Shown here piece after piece: positions 45,581 through 57,000 of a stretch of 64,000 nucleotides of DNA. A program made the position numbers and the translations under genes. The notes under the pieces were generated by a model. That model was not told the origin of the DNA and ran no database searches. It worked only from the letters and a program-made list of their open reading frames with translations. The DNA is from Pseudomonadales bacterium (GTDB lineage Bacteria > Pseudomonadota > Gammaproteobacteria > Pseudomonadales > Azotimanducaceae). The first letter of the stretch is position 1. Each line of letters opens with the position of its first letter. Where the stretch lies: NCBI GenBank assembly GCA_028285415.1, contig JANQPF010000001.1:155172-219171 (forward strand), read 5' to 3'.

Positions 45581-46912
45581 ATGGATCTGCTGCATTATCC
45601 GTTGGCCTTTCTGGTTGTGCTGGGCGTGCTGGTCACGTTTCACGAGTTCGGTCACTATCTCGTGGCGCGCTGGTCCGGCGTGCAGATTCTGCGTTTCTCT
45701 GTGGGATTCGGTCGTCCGCTGTGGTCATACGTCGACAAGCGTGGGACAGAATTTGCGCTGGCCGTCATTCCACTCGGCGGTTACGTGCGCATGCTCGACG
45801 ACCGCGATCCGGAGCAGGAGGAACTGAAACGTCCGGATACGCTGGCCTACATGGACCTCACGCCGCAGTGGCGGATTGCGATCGCACTTGGCGGTCCTGT
45901 CGCCAACTTCATCCTGGCCATCGTCGTGTACTGGGCGCTGGCCGTCGCCGGCTCGGTCACCTACACGCCGCTCGTACCCGCGCCGGCTGCCGATACGCCG
46001 ATTGCGGCGGCCGGACTCGATCGACCGGCAGCGCTTCTCAAGATTGACGATACCCGGGTCGGCTCCTGGCAGGACGCCGGCATGGCCTTGACCGATCGCC
46101 TCGGCGAAACCGGCACCATCCGCTTCGAAGTGCGTGAACTCGAGAGCGGCCGCGAGCGCGGCCTGGACGTGTCCATTGCGAATTGGCACGAGGGTGTTGG
46201 TGAGCCCGACGTCTTCGGCAGCCTGGGCATCGACAGAAAACTCCTGAGCGCGGTTGGCGAAGTCATCGAAGGCTCACCGGCCGAGCGAGCCGGGCTTGTG
46301 ACCGGCGACTTTGTCGTTGCCGTCGACGAGCAGGATGTGGCCGACTGGAACGCGCTGGTAGAGGCCATTCAAGCGCGCCCGGCAACGCCGACGATGCTTA
46401 CCGTGTTTCGCGACGGTCGGCAGCGGCAGGTTGCCATTACGCCGGAAGCGCGGGACCTCGACGATGGTACCCAGGTGGGTTCGATCGGGGTTGCGCCGCC
46501 GACCACGGTCATGAAACGCGGACCGCTCGAGGCCATTCCCGCGGCGATGGTGGAGACGTGGGACAACTCCGTGATGATCTTGAGCATCGTCAAGAAGATG
46601 ATCTTCGGCCAGGTGTCGGTCAAAAACCTGTCCGGACCCATCAGCATCGCGCAGATTGCGGGAGATACCGCGCGCTACAGCTGGCGTTCGTTCGTCGGGA
46701 TTCTGGCCTTCCTGAGCGTCTCGTTCGGCGTCTTCAACCTGCTGCCGATCCCGCTGCTCGACGGCGGCCATGTGCTCTTCAACAGCGCGGAGCTCGTCAC
46801 CGGTAAGCCGGTGCCCGAGCGCGTGCAGATCCTGGGTGTGCAGGTGGGGTTGTTTCTGGTTGGCACGCTGATGGTGTTTGCCACGTATAACGACATATTG
46901 AGAATTTTCTAA
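45581..46912 (+). CDS. rseP: Site-2 intramembrane zinc protease RseP
   Basis: Cuts RseA inside the membrane to free sigma-E and clears signal-peptide remnants. 443 residues. Zinc motif HEFGH at 21-25 in the first membrane segment, PDZ domains in the periplasmic part, and the second metal motif LLPIPLLDGGH (Asp394) near the C-terminus. Its partners rseA and rseB are at 11560-13211 of this window. bamA starts three bases later. Confidence 0.96.
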   Translation: MDLLHYPLAFLVVLGVLVTFHEFGHYLVARWSGVQILRFSVGFGRPLWSYVDKRGTEFALAVIPLGGYVRMLDDRDPEQEELKRPDTLAYMDLTPQWRIAIALGGPVANFILAIVVYWALAVAGSVTYTPLVPAPAADTPIAAAGLDRPAALLKIDDTRVGSWQDAGMALTDRLGETGTIRFEVRELESGRERGLDVSIANWHEGVGEPDVFGSLGIDRKLLSAVGEVIEGSPAERAGLVTGDFVVAVDEQDVADWNALVEAIQARPATPTMLTVFRDGRQRQVAITPEARDLDDGTQVGSIGVAPPTTVMKRGPLEAIPAAMVETWDNSVMILSIVKKMIFGQVSVKNLSGPISIAQIAGDTARYSWRSFVGILAFLSVSFGVFNLLPIPLLDGGHVLFNSAELVTGKPVPERVQILGVQVGLFLVGTLMVFATYNDILRIF

Positions 46913-46915
46913 TTC

Positions 46916-49321
46916 ATGGTTTGGGGGGTTTCTTTGCGCCGATTAGCTCTGTGCGCGGCCATCTGGCTGATGTGCGTCAGTGTCTTGGTACCCGCTGCGG
47001 CAACTGCGGCGAGCGCCGCCGCGGCAGGTGGGCCGGGGTTTGTCATCACGGACGTGCGTCTGCAGGGTCTGCAGCGCGTGTCTCCCGGCACGGTGTTCAA
47101 TTTGATTCCTTTTGCCGTCGGTGACCGTATCGACGAGCTCGGCGTGCGCGCGATGACGCGCGAGCTCTTCAGCTCCGGCTTTTTCAAGGACATCCGCGTG
47201 GGCCGGGATGACGGGGTGCTCATCGTCACGCTGACTGAGCGTCCGGCGATCGAATCGATCGAGCTCGAAGGGAACAAGGCCATCAAAACGGATGCGCTGA
47301 TCGACGGGCTTGCCCAGCAGGGGCTGCGCGAAGGGGAGATCTTCAAGCAGGCGACCCTCGAGCGCGTGGGTCTCGAGCTCGAGCGTCAGTACGTCGCCCA
47401 GGGCCGCTACGGGGCGAGCATCGATCCGCAGATCGAAGATCTGCCGCGCAACCGGGTGGCCATCCGGATTGTCATCGAAGAGGGCAAAAATTCGGGGATC
47501 CGGCATCTCAATATCGTGGGTGCAGAGGCTTTCGGTGAGGCGGATCTGCTCGATGAGCTGGAGCTGCAGCATCCGAGCCTGCTGTCGTTTTATCGCAACG
47601 ACGACAAATACTCGCGGGAGAAGCTGAGTGGGGATCTCGAAACCCTCGAAGCTTATTACAAGGACCGGGGTTACGCGGACTTCGATCTCTACTCCACGCA
47701 GGTGAGCATCACGCCGGACCGGCGCCAGGTCTACATCACGATTGGCATCGAAGAGGGTGACATCTACACCGTCAGCGACGTGAATCTGGTGGGTGAGCTG
47801 GGTGATGTGCAGGCTGAAGACCTGCGCCGTCTGTTTGTCGTCGAAAATGGCCAGACGTTCAATCAGGCGCGAATCACGGCCACGGAAGATCGCCTGGAAG
47901 CGGCCCTCGGCAACGCCGGCTTTACCTTCGCCACCGCCAGCGGGGTGCCCAGGATCAACGACGATCAGACGGTTGAGGTCGAGTTTTTCGTCAATTCCGG
48001 TAAGCGGGCTTACGTGCGCCGGGTGAACTTCACCGGCAACGCGCTGACCCAGGACGAGGTCATGCGGCGCGAGATGCGGCAGATGGAAGGCGGCTGGGCG
48101 TCAACCGCGCAGATTGACCTGTCCAAGGTGCGCCTCGAACGGCTCGGCTACTTCAAAGGCGTGGACGTGGAAACGCCCCAGGTGCCCGGCACGGACGATC
48201 AGATCGACGTGAATTTCTCCGTCGAGGAGCAGCCTTCGGGCAGCATTTCCGCCACGGTCGGCTACGCCCAGGGCACGGGCCTCATCCTCGGCGGTAACTA
48301 CCAGCAGTCGAACGTGCTTGGCACCGGCAACAGTCTCGGGCTGGGCCTGTCCGTATCACGCTGGCAGAAGTCCGCGAGCTTCAACTACTTCAATCCGTAC
48401 TTCACGATCGACGGCATCAGCCGAGGTTTCAACGTGTTTTTCCGGCGCCTGGATTTCGATGAACGCAACATCGCCCGCTACGCGACCGATTCGGCCGGCG
48501 TAGGCGTGAATTTTGGATTCCCGATCGGGGAGACGCAGCGCATCAACTTCGGCCTCGTGGCCGACTGGACAGACATCACCGAGGGCGCCTTCGCCGCTCA
48601 GGAAATCTCGGACTTCATTGACAAGAACGGCGAAGAAGCGATCAACTTCAAAGTGAACCTGTCCTGGAGCAGCTCCACGCTCAACCGGGGGCTCTTCCCG
48701 GATCGCGGCGCCGCACAGTCCGTCGCGCTCGAAGTGGCGGTACCGGGCAGCGACCTGCAGTTCTACAAGCTCAATTACTCGGGTGAGCGCTACTTCCCGA
48801 TCACCCAGAACTGGACGCTCAGGTTCCGCGGAGAGCTCGGCTTTGGTGATGGCTACGGGTCGACCACCCAGCTGCCCTTCTATGAGAACTTCTTCTCCGG
48901 TGGCTTCGGTTCCATCCGCGGGTTCGAGAATTCCACCCTGGGGCCCCGATCCACACCGCCGCTGGATCCCCAGGGTAATCCGATCTTCTTCGGCCGCGAT
49001 CGGCGCGGCGACCCGCTCGGCGGTAATCTGCTGGTCGAAGCGGGCATGGAGCTGATCTTCCCGTTCCCCTTCGTCGACGACAATCGACAGTTCCGTCCCG
49101 CGTTCTTCGTCGATGCGGGTAACGTCTTCAATACCCAGTGTCCGGACGTGGCCATCAACTGTTTCGATTTCGACGTCGATGAAATTCGTTATTCGGTGGG
49201 CTTTGGTCTCACCTGGCTGACGGGTCTCGGGCCCATGACGTTCAGCATTTCGAAGCCATTCCAAACGCAACCCATTGATGAAGAAGAAAGATTTCAGTTT
49301 GAACTTGGCCGTACGTTCTGA
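46916..49321 (+). CDS. bamA: Outer-membrane protein assembly factor BamA
   Basis: Central beta-barrel of the BAM complex. 801 residues: signal peptide (about 1-31), five POTRA domains (about 37-440), and a C-terminal 16-strand barrel with FFSGGFGSIRGFENSTLGPR (VRGF-like lid motif, here IRGF) and a terminal FELGRTF ending in Phe as outer-membrane proteins require. Normal order rseP-bamA-skp. Confidence 0.97.
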   Translation: MVWGVSLRRLALCAAIWLMCVSVLVPAAATAASAAAAGGPGFVITDVRLQGLQRVSPGTVFNLIPFAVGDRIDELGVRAMTRELFSSGFFKDIRVGRDDGVLIVTLTERPAIESIELEGNKAIKTDALIDGLAQQGLREGEIFKQATLERVGLELERQYVAQGRYGASIDPQIEDLPRNRVAIRIVIEEGKNSGIRHLNIVGAEAFGEADLLDELELQHPSLLSFYRNDDKYSREKLSGDLETLEAYYKDRGYADFDLYSTQVSITPDRRQVYITIGIEEGDIYTVSDVNLVGELGDVQAEDLRRLFVVENGQTFNQARITATEDRLEAALGNAGFTFATASGVPRINDDQTVEVEFFVNSGKRAYVRRVNFTGNALTQDEVMRREMRQMEGGWASTAQIDLSKVRLERLGYFKGVDVETPQVPGTDDQIDVNFSVEEQPSGSISATVGYAQGTGLILGGNYQQSNVLGTGNSLGLGLSVSRWQKSASFNYFNPYFTIDGISRGFNVFFRRLDFDERNIARYATDSAGVGVNFGFPIGETQRINFGLVADWTDITEGAFAAQEISDFIDKNGEEAINFKVNLSWSSSTLNRGLFPDRGAAQSVALEVAVPGSDLQFYKLNYSGERYFPITQNWTLRFRGELGFGDGYGSTTQLPFYENFFSGGFGSIRGFENSTLGPRSTPPLDPQGNPIFFGRDRRGDPLGGNLLVEAGMELIFPFPFVDDNRQFRPAFFVDAGNVFNTQCPDVAINCFDFDVDEIRYSVGFGLTWLTGLGPMTFSISKPFQTQPIDEEERFQFELGRTF

Positions 49322-49396
49322 TGTAGAATGCGCGGCCGTTAACGCCCTTGAATGTGTCCGAAGGGATGCGTGGAGTATTTGGAGTAGGAGTTGAGA

Positions 49397-49906
49397 ATGA
49401 TAAAGAAACTGGCAACGCTGGTCCTGGTGGCAACGTTTTGCGGTACCGCACCGGCGTACGCGGAAATGAACATTGTGGTGCTCGACTCCGTGCGCGCCAT
49501 TCTGGAGAGCGACGAAGCCAAACTTCTGGCTGAAGCCGCCAACAAGGAAATGGAAAGCGAGCAGAACGAGCTGCGGTCCATGGCGGAGAAGATGCAGGAG
49601 CTGAACACGAAGCTGCAGACCGACGGTGAAGTCATGAGCGCCACCGAGAAGCGCGGCCTCGGCAAAGAGATCGAGGACATGCAGATTGATCTGCAGTTCC
49701 GCTCGCAGAAGCTGCAGAAAGAGGTGCAGGACAAGCGTCAGGAGATTCTGCAGGCGCTCGCCCCGAAGTTCGACAAAGTGCTGAAGGACATCATTCAGGT
49801 CGATCAGATTGACCTGATCCTCTCGCCGCAGTCGCTGCAGTACGCCAATACCAAGCACGACATCACCCGCAGGGTCACCGAAAAGCTCAACGAGCAGCGC
49901 GACTGA
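49397..49906 (+). CDS. skp: Periplasmic chaperone Skp (OmpH)
   Basis: Carries unfolded outer-membrane proteins through the periplasm. 169 residues: signal peptide (about 1-22, ending PAYAE), then long coiled-coil arms (about 45-130, heavy in Glu/Lys/Gln/Leu). ATG 49397 with AGGAG six bases upstream is preferred over a TTG at 49391. Confidence 0.93.
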   Translation: MIKKLATLVLVATFCGTAPAYAEMNIVVLDSVRAILESDEAKLLAEAANKEMESEQNELRSMAEKMQELNTKLQTDGEVMSATEKRGLGKEIEDMQIDLQFRSQKLQKEVQDKRQEILQALAPKFDKVLKDIIQVDQIDLILSPQSLQYANTKHDITRRVTEKLNEQRD

Positions 49907-49922
49907 TCCGACGGATAGTCCT

Positions 49923-50942
49923 GTGACGCTGACCGTTGCCGAGATTGCCGCGCGCATCGACGCCGAGGTCATCGGCGACGGCAGCACGCCGATTTCCGGT
50001 CTCGGCAGCCTCGGCCAGGCGCAGTCTGGTCAGATCAGTCACCTGTCGAGCGCCAGCTACCGCGACCAGCTTCCCGCTACCGGCGCCAGTGCGGTGATCC
50101 TTGCGGCAGCGGATGCTGAACTGTGTCCGTCAACCGCTCTTGTCGTCGACAATCCTTACCTCGCTTTCGCCCGGGCATCGCGTTTGTTTGCGCGTCATCC
50201 ACGCCTGCCCGCCGGCTGTCACGAGAGCGTGGTCATCGGTGACGACTGTCACATCGATACGGACGCTGCGCTCGGCGCCAACGTGGTGATCGGCGATGGC
50301 ACCTCGGTTGCTGCCGGTGCGCGCATTCACGCCAACACGGTCGTCGGCGAGCGTTGTGTCATCGACGAAGATGCCGTGCTCTTCAGCAACGTCAGTATTT
50401 ACGACGACGTCAAAATTGGCGCCCGCAGCGTGGTCCACAGCGGCTCCGTGATCGGTGCAGCCGGCTTCGGTTTCACGCCGGGCCCTGACGGACGGCTCGA
50501 AGAAATTGCGCAGATTGGTGGCGTGAAGATCGGCACGGACGTCAGCATCGGAGCCTGCAGCACGGTGGATTGCGGTGCAATCGATGACACCGTCGTCGAA
50601 GATGGCGTGAAGATCGATAACCAGGTGCAGATTGGCCACAACTGCCGCATCGGCGCCCACACGCTGATCTGTGGCTGTGTGGGCATCGCCGGGAGCACGA
50701 CAATCGGCAGGCACTGCGTATTCGCCGGCGGCGCCGGTGCCGGTGGTGACAAACCGGTCGACATCTGTGACGGCGTGATTGTTACGGCCCGCACCGTGAT
50801 ATCACAATCGGTGGACAAACCTGGCGTGTATTCCGGCACGATCATTTTCCACGAGCACGGCAAGTGGCGGCGCAACGCCCTGCGATTTGCCGGTCTCGAT
50901 GAGCTCTTCCGCAGGGTCAAACAGCTGGAAAATCGCAGCTGA
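49923..50942 (+). CDS. lpxD: UDP-3-O-acylglucosamine N-acyltransferase
   Basis: Third step of lipid A synthesis. 339 residues (341 in E. coli). N-terminal uridine-binding domain, hexapeptide beta-helix (about 105-300), and catalytic His239 in QIGHNCRIG, the same number as in E. coli. GTG start at 49923, 16 bases after skp. Confidence 0.96.
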   Translation: MTLTVAEIAARIDAEVIGDGSTPISGLGSLGQAQSGQISHLSSASYRDQLPATGASAVILAAADAELCPSTALVVDNPYLAFARASRLFARHPRLPAGCHESVVIGDDCHIDTDAALGANVVIGDGTSVAAGARIHANTVVGERCVIDEDAVLFSNVSIYDDVKIGARSVVHSGSVIGAAGFGFTPGPDGRLEEIAQIGGVKIGTDVSIGACSTVDCGAIDDTVVEDGVKIDNQVQIGHNCRIGAHTLICGCVGIAGSTTIGRHCVFAGGAGAGGDKPVDICDGVIVTARTVISQSVDKPGVYSGTIIFHEHGKWRRNALRFAGLDELFRRVKQLENRS

Positions 50943-50978
50943 AGCAACTCTGCCTCAAGATCAGTTAAGATCTCCCTC

Positions 50979-51425
50979 ATGAGCGAACAAAAATACATCA
51001 ACGAACTGTTCTCCTACCTGCCTCATCGGTACCCGTTCCTGTTGCTGGACCGGGTGACGGAGTTGACCGTCGGCGAATCAGTAGTGGGTTACAAGAACAT
51101 CACCATCAACGAGCAGCTGTTCAACGGGCATTTTCCGGATCAGCCGATTTTTCCGGGCGTGCTGATTCTCGAAGCCATGGCGCAGCTTTCCGGGGTGCTG
51201 GCGTTCGAGACCAAGGGCACGCGACCCGCCGACGGAGTCAACTACCTTTTCGGAGGCGTCGAAAAAGCGCGCTTCCGCAGACCCGTCGTGCCGGGAGACT
51301 GTCTGCGTATGACGAGCCGCATTCTCGCCGACCGTCGCATCATGATGAAATTTGAATGTGAGGCTTACGTAGAGGAAGAACTTGCCTGTTCCGCGGTCCT
51401 GTCCGTGGTAGAGCAGAGCTCATGA
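50979..51425 (+). CDS. fabZ: 3-hydroxyacyl-ACP dehydratase FabZ
   Basis: Dehydrates 3-hydroxyacyl-ACP in fatty acid synthesis. 148 residues. LPHRYPFLLLDRV near residue 11, catalytic His51 in NGHFPDQPIFPGVLILEAMAQ-type hot-dog motif with the following Glu. It overlaps lpxA by four bases (ATGA). Competes with LpxA for 3-hydroxyacyl-ACP, which makes the pairing meaningful. Confidence 0.96.
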   Translation: MSEQKYINELFSYLPHRYPFLLLDRVTELTVGESVVGYKNITINEQLFNGHFPDQPIFPGVLILEAMAQLSGVLAFETKGTRPADGVNYLFGGVEKARFRRPVVPGDCLRMTSRILADRRIMMKFECEAYVEEELACSAVLSVVEQSS

Positions 51426-52213
51426 TCGACGGCCGCGCCATCGTCGACACCTCTGCCGTCATCGGCGCAAACGTCACCATCGGCCCCTGGACTTACATCG
51501 GACCGGACGTTGAAATTGGTGACGACGTCGAAATCAAATCCCACGTTGTGATCAAAGGGCCCACCCGGCTCGGCAGCGGCGTGAAGATTTTCCAGTTTGC
51601 CACCGTCGGCGAGGACACGCCGGCGTTCGCCTTCGAAGGTGAAGAGACGTTCCTGGAGATTGGCGACAACACGGTCATCCGCGAAGGGGTAACGATTCAT
51701 CGAGGTATGGCCAAGGGTGGCCTTGGCAAAACGGTGATTGGCAAAAACTGCCTCCTGATGGCGTATGTCCATGTTGGTCACGACTGCGTCGTCGGCGACC
51801 ATGTGGTGATGGCCAACAACGCGTCGCTTGCCGGGCACGTGGTGGTCGGTGACTACGCCAACTTCGGCGGGTACAGCGGCATCCCGCAGTTTCGCAGCGT
51901 GGGCGCTTATACGCACATTGCAGCGATGAGCCTTGTGCTCAAGGACGTGCCCGCGTTCATGACCGTGAGCGGCAACCCGGCCGTGGCGGTAGGTCTCAAC
52001 GCCGAAGGCATGAAGCGGCGCGGTTATGGCGAAGACACGATGCGCGCGATCAAGGAGGCGCACCGTACGGTCTACCGCAAAGGTCTCAATGTCGAAGAAG
52101 CGCTCGCAGCGCTCAAAGATCTGCGCGCTCAACACCCGGAGGTGGATACGTTTGCCGCCTCGATCGAGGCATCGGAGTGGGGCATCATCCGCGGGCGCGC
52201 CAAAGGCGCCTGA
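51422..52213 (+). CDS. lpxA: UDP-N-acetylglucosamine acyltransferase
   Basis: First step of lipid A synthesis. 263 residues (262 in E. coli). Hexapeptide beta-helix through about residue 190, catalytic His in VGHDCVVGDHVVMANN, and a C-terminal helical domain (YGEDTMRAIKEAHRTVYRKG). Start overlaps fabZ. Confidence 0.96.
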   Translation: MIDGRAIVDTSAVIGANVTIGPWTYIGPDVEIGDDVEIKSHVVIKGPTRLGSGVKIFQFATVGEDTPAFAFEGEETFLEIGDNTVIREGVTIHRGMAKGGLGKTVIGKNCLLMAYVHVGHDCVVGDHVVMANNASLAGHVVVGDYANFGGYSGIPQFRSVGAYTHIAAMSLVLKDVPAFMTVSGNPAVAVGLNAEGMKRRGYGEDTMRAIKEAHRTVYRKGLNVEEALAALKDLRAQHPEVDTFAASIEASEWGIIRGRAKGA

Positions 52214-52216
52214 GCG

Positions 52217-53401
52217 GTGCCTGCCGGTAAGCCGTTAACCATTGGCATGCTTGCCGGGGAGGCGTCCGGCGACAACCTCGGGGCTGGCCTCATGGCCGCG
52301 CTGCAGGCGCTGGCAGGCCCCGACGTCAGATTCGTGGGCGTGGGTGGCGAGCGCATGCTGTCGCTGGGCCTGAAGTCTTTCGCGTCCATCGACGAGTTGC
52401 AGGTGAACGGCTTCCGCGAACCGCTGCTCCGTCTACCCGCGCTTCTGCGTCTGCTGCGTCGGCTGACCGGCGAGCTGCTGGCCGCGGAAGTCGACGTTTT
52501 CGTTGGCATCGATTTCAACGTCTTCAATTTTCTGTTGGAAGCGCGCCTCAAACGCCGTGGGGTGAAGACGGCGCACTACGTCAGCCCGTCGGTTTACGCC
52601 TGGCGCAGCGGTCGGACCCGGCGCGTGGCAAAAAGTGCTGATCTCTTGCTCTGCCTGTATCCCTTCGAACCAGCCTTCTATGCGCAGACCGAGGTGACCG
52701 CCGTCTACGTGGGTCATCCGCTTGCCGATGAGATTGATCTGGACGCAGGCGGGCAGGCCGCGCGTCTTGCGGCGCGCCTGGACCTCGACGTGCCTGCTGA
52801 AGGTACGGTGCTGGCGGTTCTGCCCGGCAGCCGGAGCAGCGAAGTGGCGCTCATGATCGAACGCTTTCTGGGTGCCGCCGAACGCTTCGCCGGGGAACAC
52901 GCCGACGTCACCGTCGTGATCCCGTGTCTGCGCCCGGCGCTCAAGGAGAAGATCGAGGCTGCGCTCGGCGCACGGCCCGGTCTGCGCGCCGTGCTGTACG
53001 ATGGGAACGCGCGTCGTGCGCTCACCGCCGCAGACGTGGCCCTCGTCAAATCCGGCACGAGCACCCTGGAGGCGATGCTCCTGCACCGCCCCATGGTGGT
53101 GAGCTACGCGCTCGGCAGGATCAGCTATCAGCTGGCCCGCCGGCTCGTGCGCTCGCCCTACGTTGCGCTGCCGAACATTCTCGCGCAGCGTGAGCTTGTG
53201 CCGGAACTGCTGCAAGATGCCGCTACCCCCGAAGCGCTTGCCGCGGCGCTTACCCGAACCTGGCACGAGGCGCGCGCCAGCGGTGCGAATGTGTCCGCTT
53301 TTGAGGCGCTCCACGACACTTTGCGCCAGGGTGCTGATGAAAATGCAGCGCGGGCCGTGTTAGGCTTGTGCGCGCAATCGGCGTCCGTAACGCACGCGTG
53401 A
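52217..53401 (+). CDS. lpxB: Lipid-A-disaccharide synthase
   Basis: GT19 glycosyltransferase joining UDP-diacylglucosamine and lipid X. 394 residues. [15 protein letters not shown] near the N-terminus, [10 protein letters not shown] and LPGSRSSEV are family motifs. GTG start at 52217, three bases after lpxA; its stop is shared with the rnhB start (GTGA). Confidence 0.95.
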   Translation: MPAGKPLTIGMLAGEASGDNLGAGLMAALQALAGPDVRFVGVGGERMLSLGLKSFASIDELQVNGFREPLLRLPALLRLLRRLTGELLAAEVDVFVGIDFNVFNFLLEARLKRRGVKTAHYVSPSVYAWRSGRTRRVAKSADLLLCLYPFEPAFYAQTEVTAVYVGHPLADEIDLDAGGQAARLAARLDLDVPAEGTVLAVLPGSRSSEVALMIERFLGAAERFAGEHADVTVVIPCLRPALKEKIEAALGARPGLRAVLYDGNARRALTAADVALVKSGTSTLEAMLLHRPMVVSYALGRISYQLARRLVRSPYVALPNILAQRELVPELLQDAATPEALAAALTRTWHEARASGANVSAFEALHDTLRQGADENAARAVLGLCAQSASVTHA

Positions 53402-54075
53402 GTAGCGTCCAGATCTTTGAGTCCTTTGAACAGAGCCATTTCGATTTCATGCCCGCGCCGTGGAGCAGCGGTCCGCAGGCCGGTGTCGATGAAGTTGGCA
53501 TCGGCCCGCTTGCCGGCCCCGTGGTCGCCGGCGCCGTTGTGCTCGATCCGCAGCGCCCGATCGATGCGCTGGCAGACTCCAAAACGTTGACGGCAAAGAA
53601 ACGCGAGATGCTCGCCGAGGAAATTCGTGACAAGGCGCTCAGCTGGTCGCTGGGCTGGGCAAGCGTCGCCGAGATCGACGATCTCAACATCCTGCGCGCC
53701 AGCCACCTGGCAATGCAGCGCGCTTATGAAGGGCTGACCGTCGACGTCGGCATGGTGTTGGTCGACGGTAACAAAACGCCGCAGCTTGCCGTGCCGTGTG
53801 TTGCCCTGGTGGGCGGCGACAAACGTATTCCCCAGATCAGCGCGGCGGCCATTCTCGCCAAGGTGGCACGTGACGCGGCGATGGCAGATTTTGATCGCGA
53901 CTATCCGGGTTATGGTTTTGCCCGGCATAAAGGTTATCCCACGAAAGCACATTTTCAGGCACTGGCTGAGCACGGTGCCACGGATTTGCACAGGCGCAGC
54001 TTCACCCCCGTACGTGAGGCGCTTGCGCGTGAGCCCGCGCAGCGTCCGTTGCTCAACGAGGCGGTGACACCGTGA
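53398..54075 (+). CDS. rnhB: Ribonuclease HII with altered GRG motif
   Basis: Removes RNA from RNA-DNA hybrids and single ribonucleotides from DNA. Catalytic Asp31 and Glu32 (GVDEVG), a later Asp in LVDGNK and the KVARD segment are present. The usual GRG that follows is GIG here (Ile35, ATC at 53500-53502). GTG 53398 overlapping the lpxB stop gives 225 residues; ATG 53449 would give 208, closer to E. coli (198). The stop overlaps dnaE (GTGA). Confidence 0.92.
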   Translation: MSSVQIFESFEQSHFDFMPAPWSSGPQAGVDEVGIGPLAGPVVAGAVVLDPQRPIDALADSKTLTAKKREMLAEEIRDKALSWSLGWASVAEIDDLNILRASHLAMQRAYEGLTVDVGMVLVDGNKTPQLAVPCVALVGGDKRIPQISAAAILAKVARDAAMADFDRDYPGYGFARHKGYPTKAHFQALAEHGATDLHRRSFTPVREALAREPAQRPLLNEAVTP

Positions 54076-57000
54076 GCGAGGCGTTCGTTCATCTGCACGT
54101 GCACAGCGAGTTTTCCCTCGCGGATGGGCTCCTCAAAGTCAAACCCCTCGTCGCGGACGTGGCCGCCATGGACATGCCGGCGGTGGCGCTTACCGACATC
54201 GGTAATCTGTTTGCGCTGGTGAAGTTCTATGAGAACTGTCTGGGTGCAGGGGTCAAACCGGTGCTCGGCGTCGAGCTTGCCGTGCTCGACGACGCGGTTG
54301 CCGACGCGACACCCGAACGGATCGTGGTGCTTGCGATGAATGGGGAAGGTTATGCCAACCTCATCGCCCTGGTATCTGCGGCGTATACCTCGGTCGAACA
54401 GCGCAACGTGCTGCCGCAACGTGAGGTGTTCGCCCGCCATTCTGGTCTCATTGTGCTGTCCGGCGGGATCGGCGGGCACCTGTGGCAGCTGGCCGCGGTT
54501 GGCGACGACGCGGGGCTCGAGGCCCGGGTGCGGCAATGGCAACAGGTTTTCGGCGATCGCTATTATCTCGAGCTCACACGGACCGGGCGCGCCGGGGAGG
54601 AGGCGTTCGTACGCCGCCTGGTGGCGCTTGCGGTACGCACCAGCACGCCGGTAGTGGCGACGAACGACGTTTGCTTTGCCAGCGCGGACGACTTCGAAGC
54701 CCACGAAACCCGCGTCTGTATTCATGAAGGCCGTACTCTCGACGACCCCCGCCGCGAACGCCGTTACAGCGCGCAGCAGTACCTGCGCTCGAGCGAAGAG
54801 ATGGCGGCGCTGTTTGCCGATCTACCCGAGGCGCTTGCCAACGCCGTGCAGATTGCCAGGCGCTGCAGCGTGCCGGTGGAGCTCGGCACTTACTACCTCC
54901 CCGACTATCCCATTCCGGAGGAGGAGACGCTCGAAAGCTTTCTGCGCCTGACTGCCGCTCAGGGGCTGGCGAAGCGGCTGGAGGACCGGGGCCTGCTCGC
55001 GGAGGAGGCCACGGCTGCCGACTACGATGCGCGCCTGGAATTCGAGCTCGACGTCATCAACCAGATGGGGTTTGCGGGCTACTTTCTGATTGTCATGGAG
55101 TTCATTGCCTGGGCCAAAGAGCACAACATCCCGGTCGGCCCGGGCCGGGGCTCGGGGGCGGGCTCGCTGGTGGCGTACAGTCTCGGCATTACCGATCTCG
55201 ATCCGCTGCAGTACGACCTGCTGTTCGAGCGCTTCCTCAACCCGGAGCGGGTGTCGATGCCGGACTTCGATGTGGATTTCTGCATGGAAGGCCGCGATCG
55301 CGTCATCCAGCACGTCAGCGAGCTCTACGGCCAGAGTGCGGTCAGCCAGATCATTACGTTCGGCACCATGGCTGCCAAGGCGGTTGTGCGCGACGTTGCC
55401 CGTGTCCAGGGCAAACCTTACGGGCTTGCCGACAAGCTCTCGAAGCTCATTCCCTTTGAAGTCGGCATGACGCTCAACAAGGCCATGGAAGACAGCGCCG
55501 AGCTCGCCGAATTCGTTTCCGGCAGCGAAGAAGTCGGCGAGATCATGGACATGGCGTACAAGCTCGAAGGCATCGTGCGCAACGTCGGGCGCCACGCCGG
55601 CGGAGTGGTCATTGCGCCGCGAGCGCTGACGGACTTCGTGCCGCTCTACACGGAAGAGCTGGGCGGTAGCCTGGTGTCACAGTTCGACAAGGACGACGTC
55701 GAGCGCGCGGGCCTCGTGAAGTTCGACTTTCTCGGTTTGAAGACGCTCACGATCATCGACTGGACGGTGCGGCAGGTGAATGCCAACCGCGCGGCGCACG
55801 AGCAGCTGGATATCGACCGGCTCCACCTCGACGACGCCGCCGCGTTCGATCTGCTGAAGGCTGCCGAGACGACCGGGGTTTTTCAGCTGGAAAGCCGCGG
55901 CATGAAAGAGCTCATCACGAAGCTGAAGCCGGACAGCATCGACGACATCATTGCGCTCGTCGCGCTCTTCCGGCCCGGCCCGCTGCAATCCGGCGCGGAC
56001 ACCGACTACATCAATCGCAAGCACAAACGCGAGAGAGTCGAGTACCAGCATCCCAAGCTAGAGCCCGTACTGGAAGGCACGTATGGCGTGGTGCTCTACC
56101 AGGAGCAGGTGATGCAGATTGCCCAGGAGCTTGCCGGCTTCAGTCTCGGCCAGGCGGACCTGCTGCGCCGCGCCATGGGCAAGAAGAAGCCGGAGGAAAT
56201 GGCGCGGGTGCGTGAGCAGTTTCTGAACGGCACGGACGCGCACGACGTCGACCATAAGCTTGCGAGCGATATCTTCGACCTGATGGAGAAGTTTGCCGGA
56301 TACGCATTCAACAAATCTCACTCGGCAACCTACGCCGTCGTCAGCTATCAAACGGCGTGGCTGAAAGCGCACCATCCGGCCGAATTCATGGCCGCCAACC
56401 TGTCCGCGGACATGCAGAACATTGATCGCGTGGTGGTGCTGATCGACGAGGTGCGGCGCATGGGCGTGCCGCTCTTGCCGCCCAGCATCAACCTCAGCCA
56501 GTTTCGCTTTTCGGTGCAGAACGACAGCATCATCTACGGACTTGGTGCCGTGCGGGGTGTCGGCGAAGGGCCCGTTGCGAGCATTGTTGCCGGACGTGCC
56601 GACGGCGCGTACCGGAGCCTGCAGGACTTTTGTCAACGGGTCGATGCGCGCAAGGTGAACAAGCGTGTGCACGAGGCGTTGATTGCGGCGGGCGCAATGG
56701 ACGAGTTTGCCTTGCCAGGTGAAGACGTCAATACCACCAGAGCGCGCCTCAGGGAGGTTCTGCCGCGCGCCATGCAGAGTGCCGATCAGCAGGCACGCAA
56801 CGCCGAGGCGGGCATTGCCGACATGTTTGCCGGTGAGTCGGCACCGGTGCAGCAGGTCTGCACGACCGAGGCGAACGTTGTACCCCTGACCTCTAAACAG
56901 CGTCTGTTCAGCGAAAAGGAAACGCTCGGTCTGTACCTGACCGGGCACCCGATCGAAGAGTACGAGGCGGAGCTGCGTCACTTCTGCAAGCTCCGCATCA

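Noticed and set aside
48356..49987. 543-codon minus-strand frame antisense to bamA and skp
   Set aside because: It spans two well-defined genes on the other strand and a gene boundary; no motifs. A shadow of codon bias.
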